A stretch of DNA of 13,549 nt, taken from Heyndrickxia sporothermodurans (GTDB lineage: Bacteria; Bacillota; Bacilli; Bacillales; Bacillaceae_C). The translations under genes were made by a program, and so were the position numbers. Shown here piece by piece: positions 6,928 through 13,549 of this stretch; the stretch's first letter is position 1; each line of letters opens with the position of its first letter. The DNA is taken from assembly GCF_016785185.1 (NCBI RefSeq), contig NZ_JAEKDY010000095.1, one strand, 5' to 3'. The notes below the pieces were generated by a model. It worked only from the letters and a program-made list of their open reading frames with translations, was not told the DNA's origin and searched no databases.

Positions 6928-7494
6928 ATGGATATTGAGAAAATCTATGGCGATCTGCCTACTTTGGAAACTGACCGCCTCATACTAAGAAAAATAACCG
7001 GAGAAGATGTAGAGGATATGTTTTCTTATGGGTCCAATGATGAAGTATCGAAATACGTGTCTTGGGATACGCATCGTACGTTAGAAGATACAAAGGAATT
7101 CATTGATTTTGTTCTTGGACAATACAAAAACAAAAAGGCCGCACCATGGGGAATAGAATATAAAGAAAATGGCAAATTAATTGGAACCATTGAATATATC
7201 GGGTGGCAGCCCCGACACAATAGTGCGGAAATCGGCTATGTTCTTCACCAAGAATACTGGGGAAAAGGAATTACAACGGAAGCTGCCAAGGAGTTACTGG
7301 CATTTGGATTTAATAAAATGGAACTAGTTCGTGTTCAGGCAAGATGCTTCACTGAAAACATCGGTTCACAGCGAGTAATGGAAAAGATCGGAATGTCGTA
7401 CGAAGGAACGACTAGAAAAGGGATGTTTATAAAAGGGAAACACCGCGATTTGAAGGTATACTCGATATTAGTAGAAGAATTTTTAACAAGTTAG
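6928..7494 (+). CDS. GNAT family N-acetyltransferase (RimJ/RimL-like)
   Basis: Predicted acetyl-CoA-dependent N-acetyltransferase of 188 residues, of the RimJ/RimL-type subgroup (GNAT_3). The opening LETDRLILRKITGED is typical of the group. Motif A is EIGYVLHQEYWGKGITTEA (about 101-119), containing the pyrophosphate loop Y-W-G-K-G-I, and motif B is ENIGSQRVMEKIGM (143-156). The ATG follows GGGGTG by 5 nt. A TATAAT at 6896-6901 without a clear -35 may be its promoter. It stands alone between two terminators. Relatives acetylate ribosomal protein N-termini or small amines; the substrate cannot be read from the sequence. Confidence 0.88.
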   Translation: MDIEKIYGDLPTLETDRLILRKITGEDVEDMFSYGSNDEVSKYVSWDTHRTLEDTKEFIDFVLGQYKNKKAAPWGIEYKENGKLIGTIEYIGWQPRHNSAEIGYVLHQEYWGKGITTEAAKELLAFGFNKMELVRVQARCFTENIGSQRVMEKIGMSYEGTTRKGMFIKGKHRDLKVYSILVEEFLTS

Positions 7495-7520
7495 AAGCAG
7501 CCTAAAGTAAGCTGCTTCTA
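7492..7520. terminator. Bidirectional hairpin between GNAT and mhqD genes
   Basis: Perfect 10-bp arms TAGAAGCAGC (7492-7501) / GCTGCTTCTA (7511-7520) with a 9-nt loop. The GNAT stop codon is part of the stem, and the hairpin lies 7 bp beyond the esterase stop at 7527. T-runs are short on both sides, so efficiency is uncertain. Confidence 0.7.
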
Positions 7521-7526
7521 TTACTG

Positions 7527-8135
7527 TTATGAGAAATTTTCGCGATACCATTTCACGGCGTTCATCACTTCTGCTTCTGTTAGTTGATGGCCATAGTGGT
7601 CCCAAAACATGGTGACATTTGCTTCTTTTTCTTCAAGCATTGTTTTTAATTCCTCAGTTTCAGATGTACGAATTAACGGATCATTTGTGCCTGCCCCAAT
7701 AAAAATTGGTGTATTTTTTAAAGAAGGAATGTTTAAATCTCTTCTTGGCACCATTGGATGGAATAGAATCGCACCTTGTAACGCTTTTTCAAAATAAAAG
7801 AGCAAGCTTGCAGCGATATTTGCTCCATTTGAATAGCCAACCGCAACAATATTTTTACGATCAAAGTCATGTTCCTTTGCCGCTTCATCAAGGAAGTTAG
7901 AGAGTTCCTTTGTTCTAAATTCTAAATCCTCTAAATCAAATACTCCTTCACTTAATCGTTTAAAAAAACGTGGCATTTCATGCTCAAGCACATTCCCTCT
8001 TACACTTAACACGGGTGCTTCTGGGTCAATCATTTCGGCAAGCTGTAATAATGAATGTTCATTTCCACCTGTTCCATGTAGTAACAATAATACAGGTTTC
8101 GAACTGTTGGTTCCCTTTTGAAAATAATGTTTCAT
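7527..8135 (-). CDS. mhqD: Alpha/beta hydrolase (carboxylesterase), MhqD-like
   Basis: Cytosolic serine hydrolase of the phospholipase/carboxylesterase family, 202 residues. The oxyanion-hole motif is HGTGG (20-24), the nucleophile S102 in GYSNG, the acid probably D152 in GTNDPL, and the base H183 in YGHQL. It begins 3 bp after the stop codon of the dioxygenase gene upstream, with AAGGAG 10 nt before the ATG, so the two are translationally coupled. The same pairing, dioxygenase then hydrolase, forms the mhqED (yodED) operon of B. subtilis, which protects against hydroquinone and catechol stress. The MhqR-type operator upstream supports that assignment. The true substrate is not established; hydrolysis of ring-cleavage products is a reasonable inference. 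Confidence 0.87.
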   Translation of the reverse strand: MKHYFQKGTNSSKPVLLLLHGTGGNEHSLLQLAEMIDPEAPVLSVRGNVLEHEMPRFFKRLSEGVFDLEDLEFRTKELSNFLDEAAKEHDFDRKNIVAVGYSNGANIAASLLFYFEKALQGAILFHPMVPRRDLNIPSLKNTPIFIGAGTNDPLIRTSETEELKTMLEEKEANVTMFWDHYGHQLTEAEVMNAVKWYRENFS

Positions 8136-8138
8136 GTT

Positions 8139-9077
8139 TCATTCACTCCTTTTACTTGGTGTAATCGGTGGTAATACCGTTTCTAGCCGTTCTCTATACA
8201 TTTCATATCTTGGAGGAAGCATTAATTTATCACCTAGATTATCCACTGGCTCGTCAATCATAAAACCTGGTGGATCAGTTGCAATCTCGAATAAGATTCC
8301 ACCTGTTTCGCGAAAATAAACGGAATTAAAGTAATTACGATCTTGAACAGGTGTTACTTGATATCCTAGTTCATTTAAATACGTTTGCCATTGAATTTGT
8401 TCCTCATCATCTTTCGTTCGCCATGCAATATGGTGTACCGTTCCGACCCCCATTTTCCCTCTGCTACCATAAGGAGTGCGTTTTACATCAATGATATTGC
8501 CAATATCTGCTTCGGATTTAAATCGGATATATTCTTCATCCTCCCCCACCTTTTGCAAGCCTAGGTTTTCTTCTATTAATCTCATTGTTTGATTAGGTGA
8601 GCTTGAAAATAGTGTTGCGCCGGCAAAACCTTTGATTGCTACTTCGGAATGGATTTGACCAACACTCCATTCACTTGTGTTGCCTTCTTCTCTTTCCACG
8701 ATTTCCAATAGTAATCCATGTGGATCTTTAAAAAGAATGGATTCTTCATCGAAACGTATAATGGTCATAAATTCAATATTGTGTTCGTTTAATCTCCTTT
8801 TCCAAAATGGTAATGCACCTGTTGGAACCGCGTAGGATGTGACTCCAACCTGCCCATCTCCAATTTTACCTGGATAGGCATTTTCCCAAGGAAAAAAGGT
8901 AATAATTGTACCTGGGGTGCCGTTTTTGTCCCCAAAGTACAAATGATACGTGCCAGGATCATCGAAGTTTACCGTTTTCTTTACTAATCGAAGGCCTAAT
9001 ATATCGGAATAAAAATGGACGTTTTCTTGCGGATCACCAACAATCGCAGTAATATGATGGATTCCTACACTTTTCAT
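8139..9077 (-). CDS. mhqE: Ring-cleaving dioxygenase of the glyoxalase superfamily, MhqE/MhqO-like
   Basis: Vicinal-oxygen-chelate protein of 312 residues with two tandem glyoxalase-like halves, expected to be a metal-dependent extradiol dioxygenase acting on hydroquinones or catechols. Likely metal ligands are H8 in IHHIT, one of H215/H216 in VHHIAW, and E264 in ILFEIATDPPGF. The second half also shows the family's DRNYFNSVYFRETGG. An in-frame TTG six codons upstream would place the Shine-Dalgarno site inside the gene, so I chose ATG at 9077, 8 nt after AAAGGAG. It is the first gene of a two-gene unit with the MhqD-like esterase. Promoter and operator upstream fit induction by quinones through release of an MhqR repressor, whose gene is not in this window. 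MhqE, MhqO and MhqA are close paralogues, so the exact letter is chosen from the pairing with mhqD. Confidence 0.88.
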   Translation of the reverse strand: MKSVGIHHITAIVGDPQENVHFYSDILGLRLVKKTVNFDDPGTYHLYFGDKNGTPGTIITFFPWENAYPGKIGDGQVGVTSYAVPTGALPFWKRRLNEHNIEFMTIIRFDEESILFKDPHGLLLEIVEREEGNTSEWSVGQIHSEVAIKGFAGATLFSSSPNQTMRLIEENLGLQKVGEDEEYIRFKSEADIGNIIDVKRTPYGSRGKMGVGTVHHIAWRTKDDEEQIQWQTYLNELGYQVTPVQDRNYFNSVYFRETGGILFEIATDPPGFMIDEPVDNLGDKLMLPPRYEMYRERLETVLPPITPSKRSE

Positions 9078-9118
9078 ATGTGTATCTCCTTTCAAAAGAG
9101 TAATTTATGTCAATGCGA

Positions 9119-9142
9119 AATTATCTCGAATTCGAGATAATT
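9119..9142. promoter_or_regulatory. MhqR-type operator (perfect 24-bp palindrome)
   Basis: The core TATCTCGAATTCGAGATA, flanked symmetrically by AAT and ATT, is a perfect inverted repeat. It matches the operator described for the MarR-type, thiol/quinone-responsive repressor MhqR of B. subtilis (tATCTcgaAtTCgAGATa). It overlaps three bases of the -10 box and covers the predicted start point, so a bound repressor would block RNA polymerase. Confidence 0.92.
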
Positions 9143-9168
9143 ATATAAAAAATTTTCCCCTTCGTCAA
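9140..9168 (-). promoter_or_regulatory. Sigma-A promoter of the mhqE-mhqD operon
   Basis: On the minus strand: TTGACG (9168-9163), exactly 17 bp, then TATAAT (9145-9140). Near consensus, as expected for a strong promoter held down by a repressor. The -35 box lies 2 bp from the first (degenerate) unit of the 52-bp array. Confidence 0.9.
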
Positions 9169-9170
9169 AT

Positions 9171-9534
9171 GAAGTTATCGATTCTTGGTCATATACTTCA
9201 AAAATTTATATACAGCCAGGGGTTCCTTTTACATTTTTGACCTTCTAAACAGAAAATCTATATACAAGCCGACATTCCTTTTACATTTTTGACCTTCTTC
9301 ACCGAAAATCTATATACAAGCCCGGGTTCCTTTTACATTTTTGATCTTCTACACCGAAAATCTATATACAAAACGGGGTTCCTTTTACATTTTTGACCTT
9401 CTAAACAGAAAATCTATATACAAGCCGGCTTTCCTTTTACATTTTTGGCCTTCTACTCCATAAATCTTTATATAAAGCCGCTTTCCTTATACATTTTTGA
9501 CCTTCTACTTCATAAATCTATCGAATTCCTATCC
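9171..9534. repeat. 52-bp tandem repeat array B (6 clear units plus 1 degenerate)
   Basis: The block TTCCTTTTACATTTTT starts at 9223, 9275, 9327, 9379 and 9431, and as TTCCTTATACATTTTT at 9483: spacing is exactly 52 bp each time. A degenerate unit at 9171-9222 lies in the same register; over half of its positions match unit 1. Within units, positions 1-24 and 31-45 are nearly constant, while positions 25-30 (AAACAG, TCACCG, ACACCG, ACTCCA, ACTTCA) and 46-52 vary. Units 1 and 4 are identical for 49 bp. The array fills the gap between the thioredoxin gene terminator and the mhqE promoter, and no coding frame or spacer-like structure is seen. The function is unknown. Confidence 0.95.
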
Positions 9535-9537
9535 TTA

Positions 9538-9575
9538 TTATAATAAAAGACGTGTAACCGGATCACACGTCTTTT
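9538..9575 (-). terminator. Terminator of the thioredoxin-like gene
   Basis: AAAAGACGTGT (9545-9555) and ACACGTCTTTT (9565-9575) form an 11-bp stem with a 9-nt loop. On the minus strand the stem ends in CTTTT and continues ATTATAATAA. It lies 9 bp beyond the stop codon. Confidence 0.88.
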
Positions 9576-9583
9576 CCTTCTTC

Positions 9584-10144
9584 CTACGCTTTTGCTAATG
9601 TTTCTTTCAAGCTGCTATAAACTTCATTCCACAACTTTTCATCCTCAGTAAAAGCTTGAGTGATTTTCTTGAACACTTCCTTTTGTTCTGCTTCAAAACG
9701 TTCATCCTCTTTAGGAGGCAATACAGAGCGCAATTCCGTTACGAATTCTTGGACCTTTGGTGCGCGTGGTCCCCAAACGGCTTTTTCTTCTCCATTTTTA
9801 TCGATAAAAATAAAAATCGGTATGGAGCGTGCTGTTCCGTTCGTTAAATATTGATCCATTAACTCAAGGTTTGAATCACGTAAAACCATGCGAATTTCGA
9901 TATTAGAAGCCTCCGCTATTCTCATAAGGATTGGCTCGTTCATCATTGCATCTCCGCACCAATCTTCCGTAATCACAATAGCACGAAGCTCTTTTGCTTT
10001 TAATTCCTCAAAAAATGCTTGATCAGCTTCTGAAACTTGAAAACGATTATAAATCGATTGCAGGTTTTCTTTATGTACGTTCATCGAATCAACAAAGTCT
10101 TGTACTGGAATTCCTTTTTCAAACCATTCGTTTAATGTTGGCAT
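9584..10144 (-). CDS. Thioredoxin-family protein with a monothiol CGDA site
   Basis: Predicted cytosolic protein of 186 residues with a thioredoxin-like fold after an N-terminal helical extension of about 50 residues. The active-site loop is EDWCGDAMMNEP (60-71), with C63 as the only cysteine: the second Cys of CxxC is Ala. The cis-proline loop is seen as ARSIPIFIF. The C-terminal 40 residues are charged and helical. An upstream in-frame GTG at 10153 lies inside the Shine-Dalgarno region, so I chose ATG at 10144, 8 nt after AGGAG. I recall similar single-Cys sequences among Bacillus 'thioredoxin family proteins', so this may be normal for the family. Dithiol reduction is unlikely; a monothiol, bacillithiol-linked or structural role is possible. 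Confidence 0.85.
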   Translation of the reverse strand: MPTLNEWFEKGIPVQDFVDSMNVHKENLQSIYNRFQVSEADQAFFEELKAKELRAIVITEDWCGDAMMNEPILMRIAEASNIEIRMVLRDSNLELMDQYLTNGTARSIPIFIFIDKNGEEKAVWGPRAPKVQEFVTELRSVLPPKEDERFEAEQKEVFKKITQAFTEDEKLWNEVYSSLKETLAKA

Positions 10145-10216
10145 ATTTATCACTCCTATCCGTTATTGATTTAAAAATATCATAAACCATTCAATATTTC
10201 ATTTTTGAACTCCGAA

Positions 10217-10414
10217 CTATCCAATTTTCTCATCATTTGTTTGGCTATGCATAATGTTTAAGCTTTTTACTTTTATATAATGCTCTTTGCAAAAATAACC
10301 TAATAATTTATCGGTTTCCCAGTCATAAACGGGATATACAGTATCAATTTCTTTTCCAGCCTTTTTCAAACAATATGAACATGTTGTTTTAATATCAAAG
10401 TGTGCTTCACACAT
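10217..10414 (-). CDS. Small Cys/His-rich protein of unknown function
   Basis: A 65-residue protein I do not recognise. It has three pairs of potential zinc ligands: C2-x2-H5, C12-x2-C15 (TCSYC) and C42-x2-H45 (FCKEH), a zinc-ribbon or treble-clef-like arrangement. The middle is rich in acidic and aromatic residues (VYPVYDWETD) and the tail is hydrophilic. There is no signal peptide or membrane segment. ATG at 10414 is preceded by AAAGGGTG about 9 nt upstream, which supports real translation. It follows the gatB terminator, so it probably has its own promoter, and lies 72 bp before the thioredoxin-like gene in the same direction with no obvious terminator between. The two may be co-transcribed. 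Confidence 0.65.
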   Translation of the reverse strand: MCEAHFDIKTTCSYCLKKAGKEIDTVYPVYDWETDKLLGYFCKEHYIKVKSLNIMHSQTNDEKIG

Positions 10415-10474
10415 TGTTTGGTTTCACCCTTTACAATTTAATTATCCACGGAATATATACCCACCTTTCTGAAA

Positions 10475-10506
10475 TTAAAACAAAGGACAGAAACTATGTT
10501 CTGTCC
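10475..10506 (-). terminator. Terminator of gatB
   Basis: GGACAGAA (10485-10492) and TTCTGTCC (10499-10506) make an 8-bp stem with a 6-nt loop. On the minus strand TTTGTTTTAA follows. It starts 7 bp beyond the gatB stop codon. Confidence 0.88.
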
Positions 10507-10513
10507 ATATTTT

Positions 10514-11944
10514 TTAGCGCTTATTTAATTCCTGAACTAATAACTTATTCACTAAAGGCGGATTAGCTTGACCTTTTGTCGCTTTCATTATTTGCCCGAC
10601 TAAAAATCCAACCGCTTTCGCTTTTCCGTTTTTGAAATCATCAATGGATTGTTGATTGGATGCTAATACTTCATCGATAATTTTCAACAACGCACCTTCA
10701 TCGGAAATTTGCACAAGGCCTTTTTCTTTTACAATCTTTTCAGGATCGCCGCCATTTTCTACGAGCTCCTTAAAGACGGTTTTGGCAATTTTGGAAGAAA
10801 TCGTTCCATTTTCAATGAGCTTGATCATGCTAGCAAGGCTTTCCGGAGTTAATGGGATATCATGCAATTCTTTTTGCTCTGCATTCAAGTAGGCAGAAAG
10901 TTCACCCATGATCCAGTTAGAAGCTTGTTTCGCCTCTCCTCCTGCCGCAACTGTTGCTTCGAAGAAATCAGCCATTTCCTTCGTTACGGTTAAAACGTTC
11001 GCATCGTATGCTGGCAGGCCAAGCTCTTCAATGTAACGTTTTTTCCGCGCATCCGGCAATTCTGGTATTTCGGCACGGATTCTTTCTTTCCACTCTTCAT
11101 CGATAAAAATGGAAACAAGGTCCGGTTCAGGGAAATAACGATAATCATCTGAACCTTCTTTTACACGCATCAACAATGTTTTACCTGTTGCCTCATCAAA
11201 ACGGCGTGTTTCTTGATCGATTACACCACCTGCAGATACAACTTCGATTTGGCGTTTTTCCTCATATTCTAGCCCTTTACGTACAAAGTTAAAAGAGTTT
11301 AAGTTTTTCAATTCCGTCTTTGTTCCAAATTCTTTTTGGCCTACCGGTCGAATTGAAATATTCGCATCACAACGCAAGGAGCCTTCTTCCATTTTACAAT
11401 CAGAAACTCCTGTGTATTGGATAATCGATTTTAATTTTTCCAAATAAGCATATGCTTCATCTGGTGTACGAATATCTGGTTCCGAAACAATTTCAATTAA
11501 CGGTGTTCCTTGACGATTTAAATCGACAAGTGAGTAGCCGTCACCTGTATGCATTAATTTTCCTGCATCCTCTTCTAAATGAAGACGAGTGATTCCAATT
11601 TTTTTCTTTTCACCTTTTACCTCAATTTCGATCCAGCCGTGTTCACCAATCGGTTTATCAAACTGAGAAATTTGATAGGCCTTCGGATTGTCTGGATAAA
11701 AGTAATTTTTGCGATCGAATTTTGTTTCAGGTGCGATTTGACAGTTCAGTGCCATCGCCGCTTTCATTCCGAACTCTACTGCACGTTTATTCAAAACAGG
11801 CAACACACCTGGGTATCCTAAATCAACAACCGTTGTATTCGTATTTGGCTCGGCGCCGAAATGGGCTGGTGCTGATGAAAAGATTTTAGAATCTGTTTTT
11901 AACTCGACATGGACTTCTAGTCCGATAACCGTTTCATAGTTCAT
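10514..11944 (-). CDS. gatB: Aspartyl/glutamyl-tRNA amidotransferase subunit B
   Basis: Subunit of the GatCAB complex, which converts Glu-tRNA(Gln) (and, where needed, Asp-tRNA(Asn)) to the amide form. GatB phosphorylates the misacylated tRNA with ATP and receives ammonia from GatA. The 476-residue length equals the B. subtilis protein as I recall it. Visible are the N-terminal VIGLEVHVELKT, the family signature LVDLNRQGTPLIEIVSEPD, RYFPEPDL, and the C-terminal YqeY-like tRNA-binding tail ending KATKGQANPPLVNKLL. GTG at 11953 is also in frame, but it falls within the Shine-Dalgarno sequence AAGGGGTG; ATG at 11944 gives the normal MNYETV start. It lies 12 bp after the gatA stop, in one operon with it. 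Confidence 0.98.
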   Translation of the reverse strand: MNYETVIGLEVHVELKTDSKIFSSAPAHFGAEPNTNTTVVDLGYPGVLPVLNKRAVEFGMKAAMALNCQIAPETKFDRKNYFYPDNPKAYQISQFDKPIGEHGWIEIEVKGEKKKIGITRLHLEEDAGKLMHTGDGYSLVDLNRQGTPLIEIVSEPDIRTPDEAYAYLEKLKSIIQYTGVSDCKMEEGSLRCDANISIRPVGQKEFGTKTELKNLNSFNFVRKGLEYEEKRQIEVVSAGGVIDQETRRFDEATGKTLLMRVKEGSDDYRYFPEPDLVSIFIDEEWKERIRAEIPELPDARKKRYIEELGLPAYDANVLTVTKEMADFFEATVAAGGEAKQASNWIMGELSAYLNAEQKELHDIPLTPESLASMIKLIENGTISSKIAKTVFKELVENGGDPEKIVKEKGLVQISDEGALLKIIDEVLASNQQSIDDFKNGKAKAVGFLVGQIMKATKGQANPPLVNKLLVQELNKR

Positions 11945-11956
11945 TTTTTTCACCCC

Positions 11957-13414
11957 TTACAACTGTGGTTTTTCTTTATGGAAGTTCGTTGCTTGCTCAA
12001 AGGCATGCGCTACTTTGTAGACAGTAGCTTCATCAAAATGTTTTCCAATGATTTGCAATCCCAGTGGCAAGCCGTTTGTAAATCCGCATGGAACGGAGAT
12101 TCCTGGGACACCTGCAAGGTTAACTGGAATCGTTAATAAATCATTTGCGTACATTGTCAAAGGATCCGATGTCTTTTCGCCGATTTTAAATGCCGGAGTT
12201 GGTGTTGTTGGTCCAATAATTACATCATATTTTTCAAATACAGTTTCAAAATCATTTTTGATCAGTGTTCGAACTTGCTGTGCTTTTTTATAATATGCAT
12301 CATAATAACCTGAGCTTAGCGCAAAGGTTCCAAGCATGATGCGACGTTTTACTTCCTCACCAAAGCCTTCAGAGCGTGACTTTTTATATAAATCAATCAA
12401 GTTTTTCGCATTCGGTGATCGATAGCCGTAACGGACTCCATCGAAACGAGCTAGATTTGAAGATGCTTCTGATGATGATAAAAGATAATAGGCAGCCGTT
12501 CCATATTTTGAATGGGGCAGACTGACTTCTTCCCATGTAGCCCCTAAACTTTCTAGCACTTTTAATGCATCTAAAACGGACTGGCGAACCTCTTCGTTCA
12601 CACCTTCACCCATATATTCTTTAGGGACAGCGATTTTCAATCCTTTAATATCACCTGTTAAACTTTGCACAAAATTTGGCACATCGACATTTGCAGAAGT
12701 AGAATCATGTGGATCCACTCCGGAAATCGCTTGAAGAAGATAGGCGTTGTCTTCTACATTACGTGTGATTGGACCAATTTGATCGAGCGAGGATGCAAAG
12801 GCCACTAGACCAAAACGGGAAACGCGTCCATAGGTTGGCTTTAAGCCAACGACTCCACAAAAGGCTGCTGGTTGCCGAATCGATCCACCGGTATCAGAAC
12901 CAAGAGAAAATGGCACTTCACCTGCGGCAACAGCTGCTGCTGATCCACCTGAAGACCCACCTGGAACCGTATTTACATTCCACGGATTAAACGTTTTCTG
13001 AAAGCCTGAATTTTCCGTTGATGAACCCATTGCAAATTCATCCATATTTAATTTACCAATTGTAATTGTGCCTGCATTATGTAATTTATTCATAACTGTC
13101 GCATTATAAATTGGGTCAAAATTTTCGAGGATTTTACTGGCACATGTTGTGCGAAGATCTTTTGTAACGATATTATCCTTGATTCCAATTGGCATTCCAA
13201 AAAGTGGGTGATTCGATTCATCCGAACCAAGTGCTTCATCCAATTGCTTAGCTTTAGCACGCGCTGTTTCTTCGTCTAGTGTAAGAAAAGCCTGGACCTT
13301 GCTTTCAACTTCTTGGATTCGTTGGTAAGATTCTTCAACTAGTTCCGAAACCTTGACCTCTTTTTTATGTAAAAATTCATGTAACTCAGAGATTTTATGA
13401 TCAAATAAAGCCAA
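11957..13414 (-). CDS. gatA: Aspartyl/glutamyl-tRNA amidotransferase subunit A (amidase)
   Basis: Glutaminase subunit of GatCAB: it hydrolyses glutamine and channels ammonia to GatB for amidation of Glu-tRNA(Gln). The 485-residue amidase-signature protein has the Ser-cisSer-Lys triad at K79 (GIKDN), S154 (PGGSSGGS) and S178 (TGGSIRQPA), the same numbers as in S. aureus GatA. Start is TTG at 13414 after GGAGGGG with 5 nt spacing, giving ALFDHKISEL, which aligns with B. subtilis SLFDHKITEL. The frame stays open upstream to the window edge, but those codons have no GatA-like content. In most Bacillaceae gatC ends just before this gene; here it is not found in the remaining 135 bp. Confidence 0.98.
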   Translation of the reverse strand: MALFDHKISELHEFLHKKEVKVSELVEESYQRIQEVESKVQAFLTLDEETARAKAKQLDEALGSDESNHPLFGMPIGIKDNIVTKDLRTTCASKILENFDPIYNATVMNKLHNAGTITIGKLNMDEFAMGSSTENSGFQKTFNPWNVNTVPGGSSGGSAAAVAAGEVPFSLGSDTGGSIRQPAAFCGVVGLKPTYGRVSRFGLVAFASSLDQIGPITRNVEDNAYLLQAISGVDPHDSTSANVDVPNFVQSLTGDIKGLKIAVPKEYMGEGVNEEVRQSVLDALKVLESLGATWEEVSLPHSKYGTAAYYLLSSSEASSNLARFDGVRYGYRSPNAKNLIDLYKKSRSEGFGEEVKRRIMLGTFALSSGYYDAYYKKAQQVRTLIKNDFETVFEKYDVIIGPTTPTPAFKIGEKTSDPLTMYANDLLTIPVNLAGVPGISVPCGFTNGLPLGLQIIGKHFDEATVYKVAHAFEQATNFHKEKPQL

Positions 13415-13549
13415 CTCTACCCCTCCCTCTATAAATGTTGATACATCAACGGTTTGACCCGTTGGTAGGGTGTCAAAAAAATATTTTTCGACACGGACCC
13501 TAACTTTATTTTCATAATATGTGAAACTATTCCAATAAATAGGTACGCT
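13415..13549 (-). other. Unexplained segment upstream of gatA with inverted repeats and an open frame
   Basis: None of the three minus-strand frames shows a GatC C-terminus. The frame in phase with gatA is open over all 45 codons and includes VRVRVEKYFFDTLPTGQTVD, which looks protein-like but which I cannot identify. A second frame ends at TAG, 17 nt before the gatA TTG. Three inverted repeats are packed here: GTTGAT/ATCAAC (13437-13450), CAACGG/CCGTTG (13447-13464) and GTGTC/GACAC (13470-13494) with an AT-rich, mostly paired centre. The segment may be the end of an inserted element or of an unknown upstream gene. Confidence 0.4.

Noticed and set aside
9171..9534. CRISPR array
   Set aside because: The period is constant but there are no unique spacers of 25-40 bp; most of each 52-bp unit is conserved, and no cas genes are nearby. 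The same reasoning excludes array A.
13437..13494. Complete insertion sequence end
   Set aside because: The inverted repeats are suggestive, but no transposase, target duplication or known terminus can be shown within the window, so no mobile element is called.

Overview
The window looks like chromosomal DNA of a low-GC Gram-positive bacterium of the Bacillaceae (a Bacillus or Neobacillus type). The reasons are the GatA, GatB and DgkB sequences, which are very close to the Bacillus versions as I remember them, strong Shine-Dalgarno sites, sigma-A promoters, a SAM (S-box) riboswitch and an MhqR-type operator. I see no phage, plasmid or complete insertion sequence. Genus-level placement is inference.

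Left part (1-3100): a four-unit 52-bp tandem array (128-326) lies upstream of a putP/opuE proline:Na+ symporter gene (+). This gene converges on dgkB, a diacylglycerol kinase gene (-), with a shared hairpin terminator between them. Middle (3300-7500): a divergent arylamine N-acetyltransferase gene (-) is followed by a promoter and a complete S-box riboswitch with its terminator. Next come about 160 bp of noncoding DNA, the C-terminal remnant of a short-chain dehydrogenase, an NhaC-family transporter (best read as the candidate methionine transporter MetT), luxS and a GNAT acetyltransferase gene. Riboswitch, MetT-like carrier and LuxS form a coherent methionine/SAM recycling block.

Right-middle (7500-9600): a translationally coupled pair, mhqE-like dioxygenase and mhqD-like esterase (-), is driven by a consensus promoter. 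A perfect 24-bp palindrome matching the MhqR box overlaps its -10 and start point. Behind the promoter sits a second tandem array (9171-9534), also with a 52-bp period but of quite different sequence. Right part (9584-13549, all -): a thioredoxin-like protein with a CxxA site, a small Cys/His-rich protein, gatB and gatA of the tRNA amidotransferase. The expected gatC is not directly upstream of gatA. The last 135 bp instead hold several inverted repeats and a reading frame open to the window edge.

In B. subtilis, opuE, gatCAB and dgkB lie close together. Here they are spread over 13 kb with accessory genes between gatB and dgkB, so this is a conserved core locus carrying a variable block. The two same-period, different-sequence 52-bp arrays are the least explained signal.
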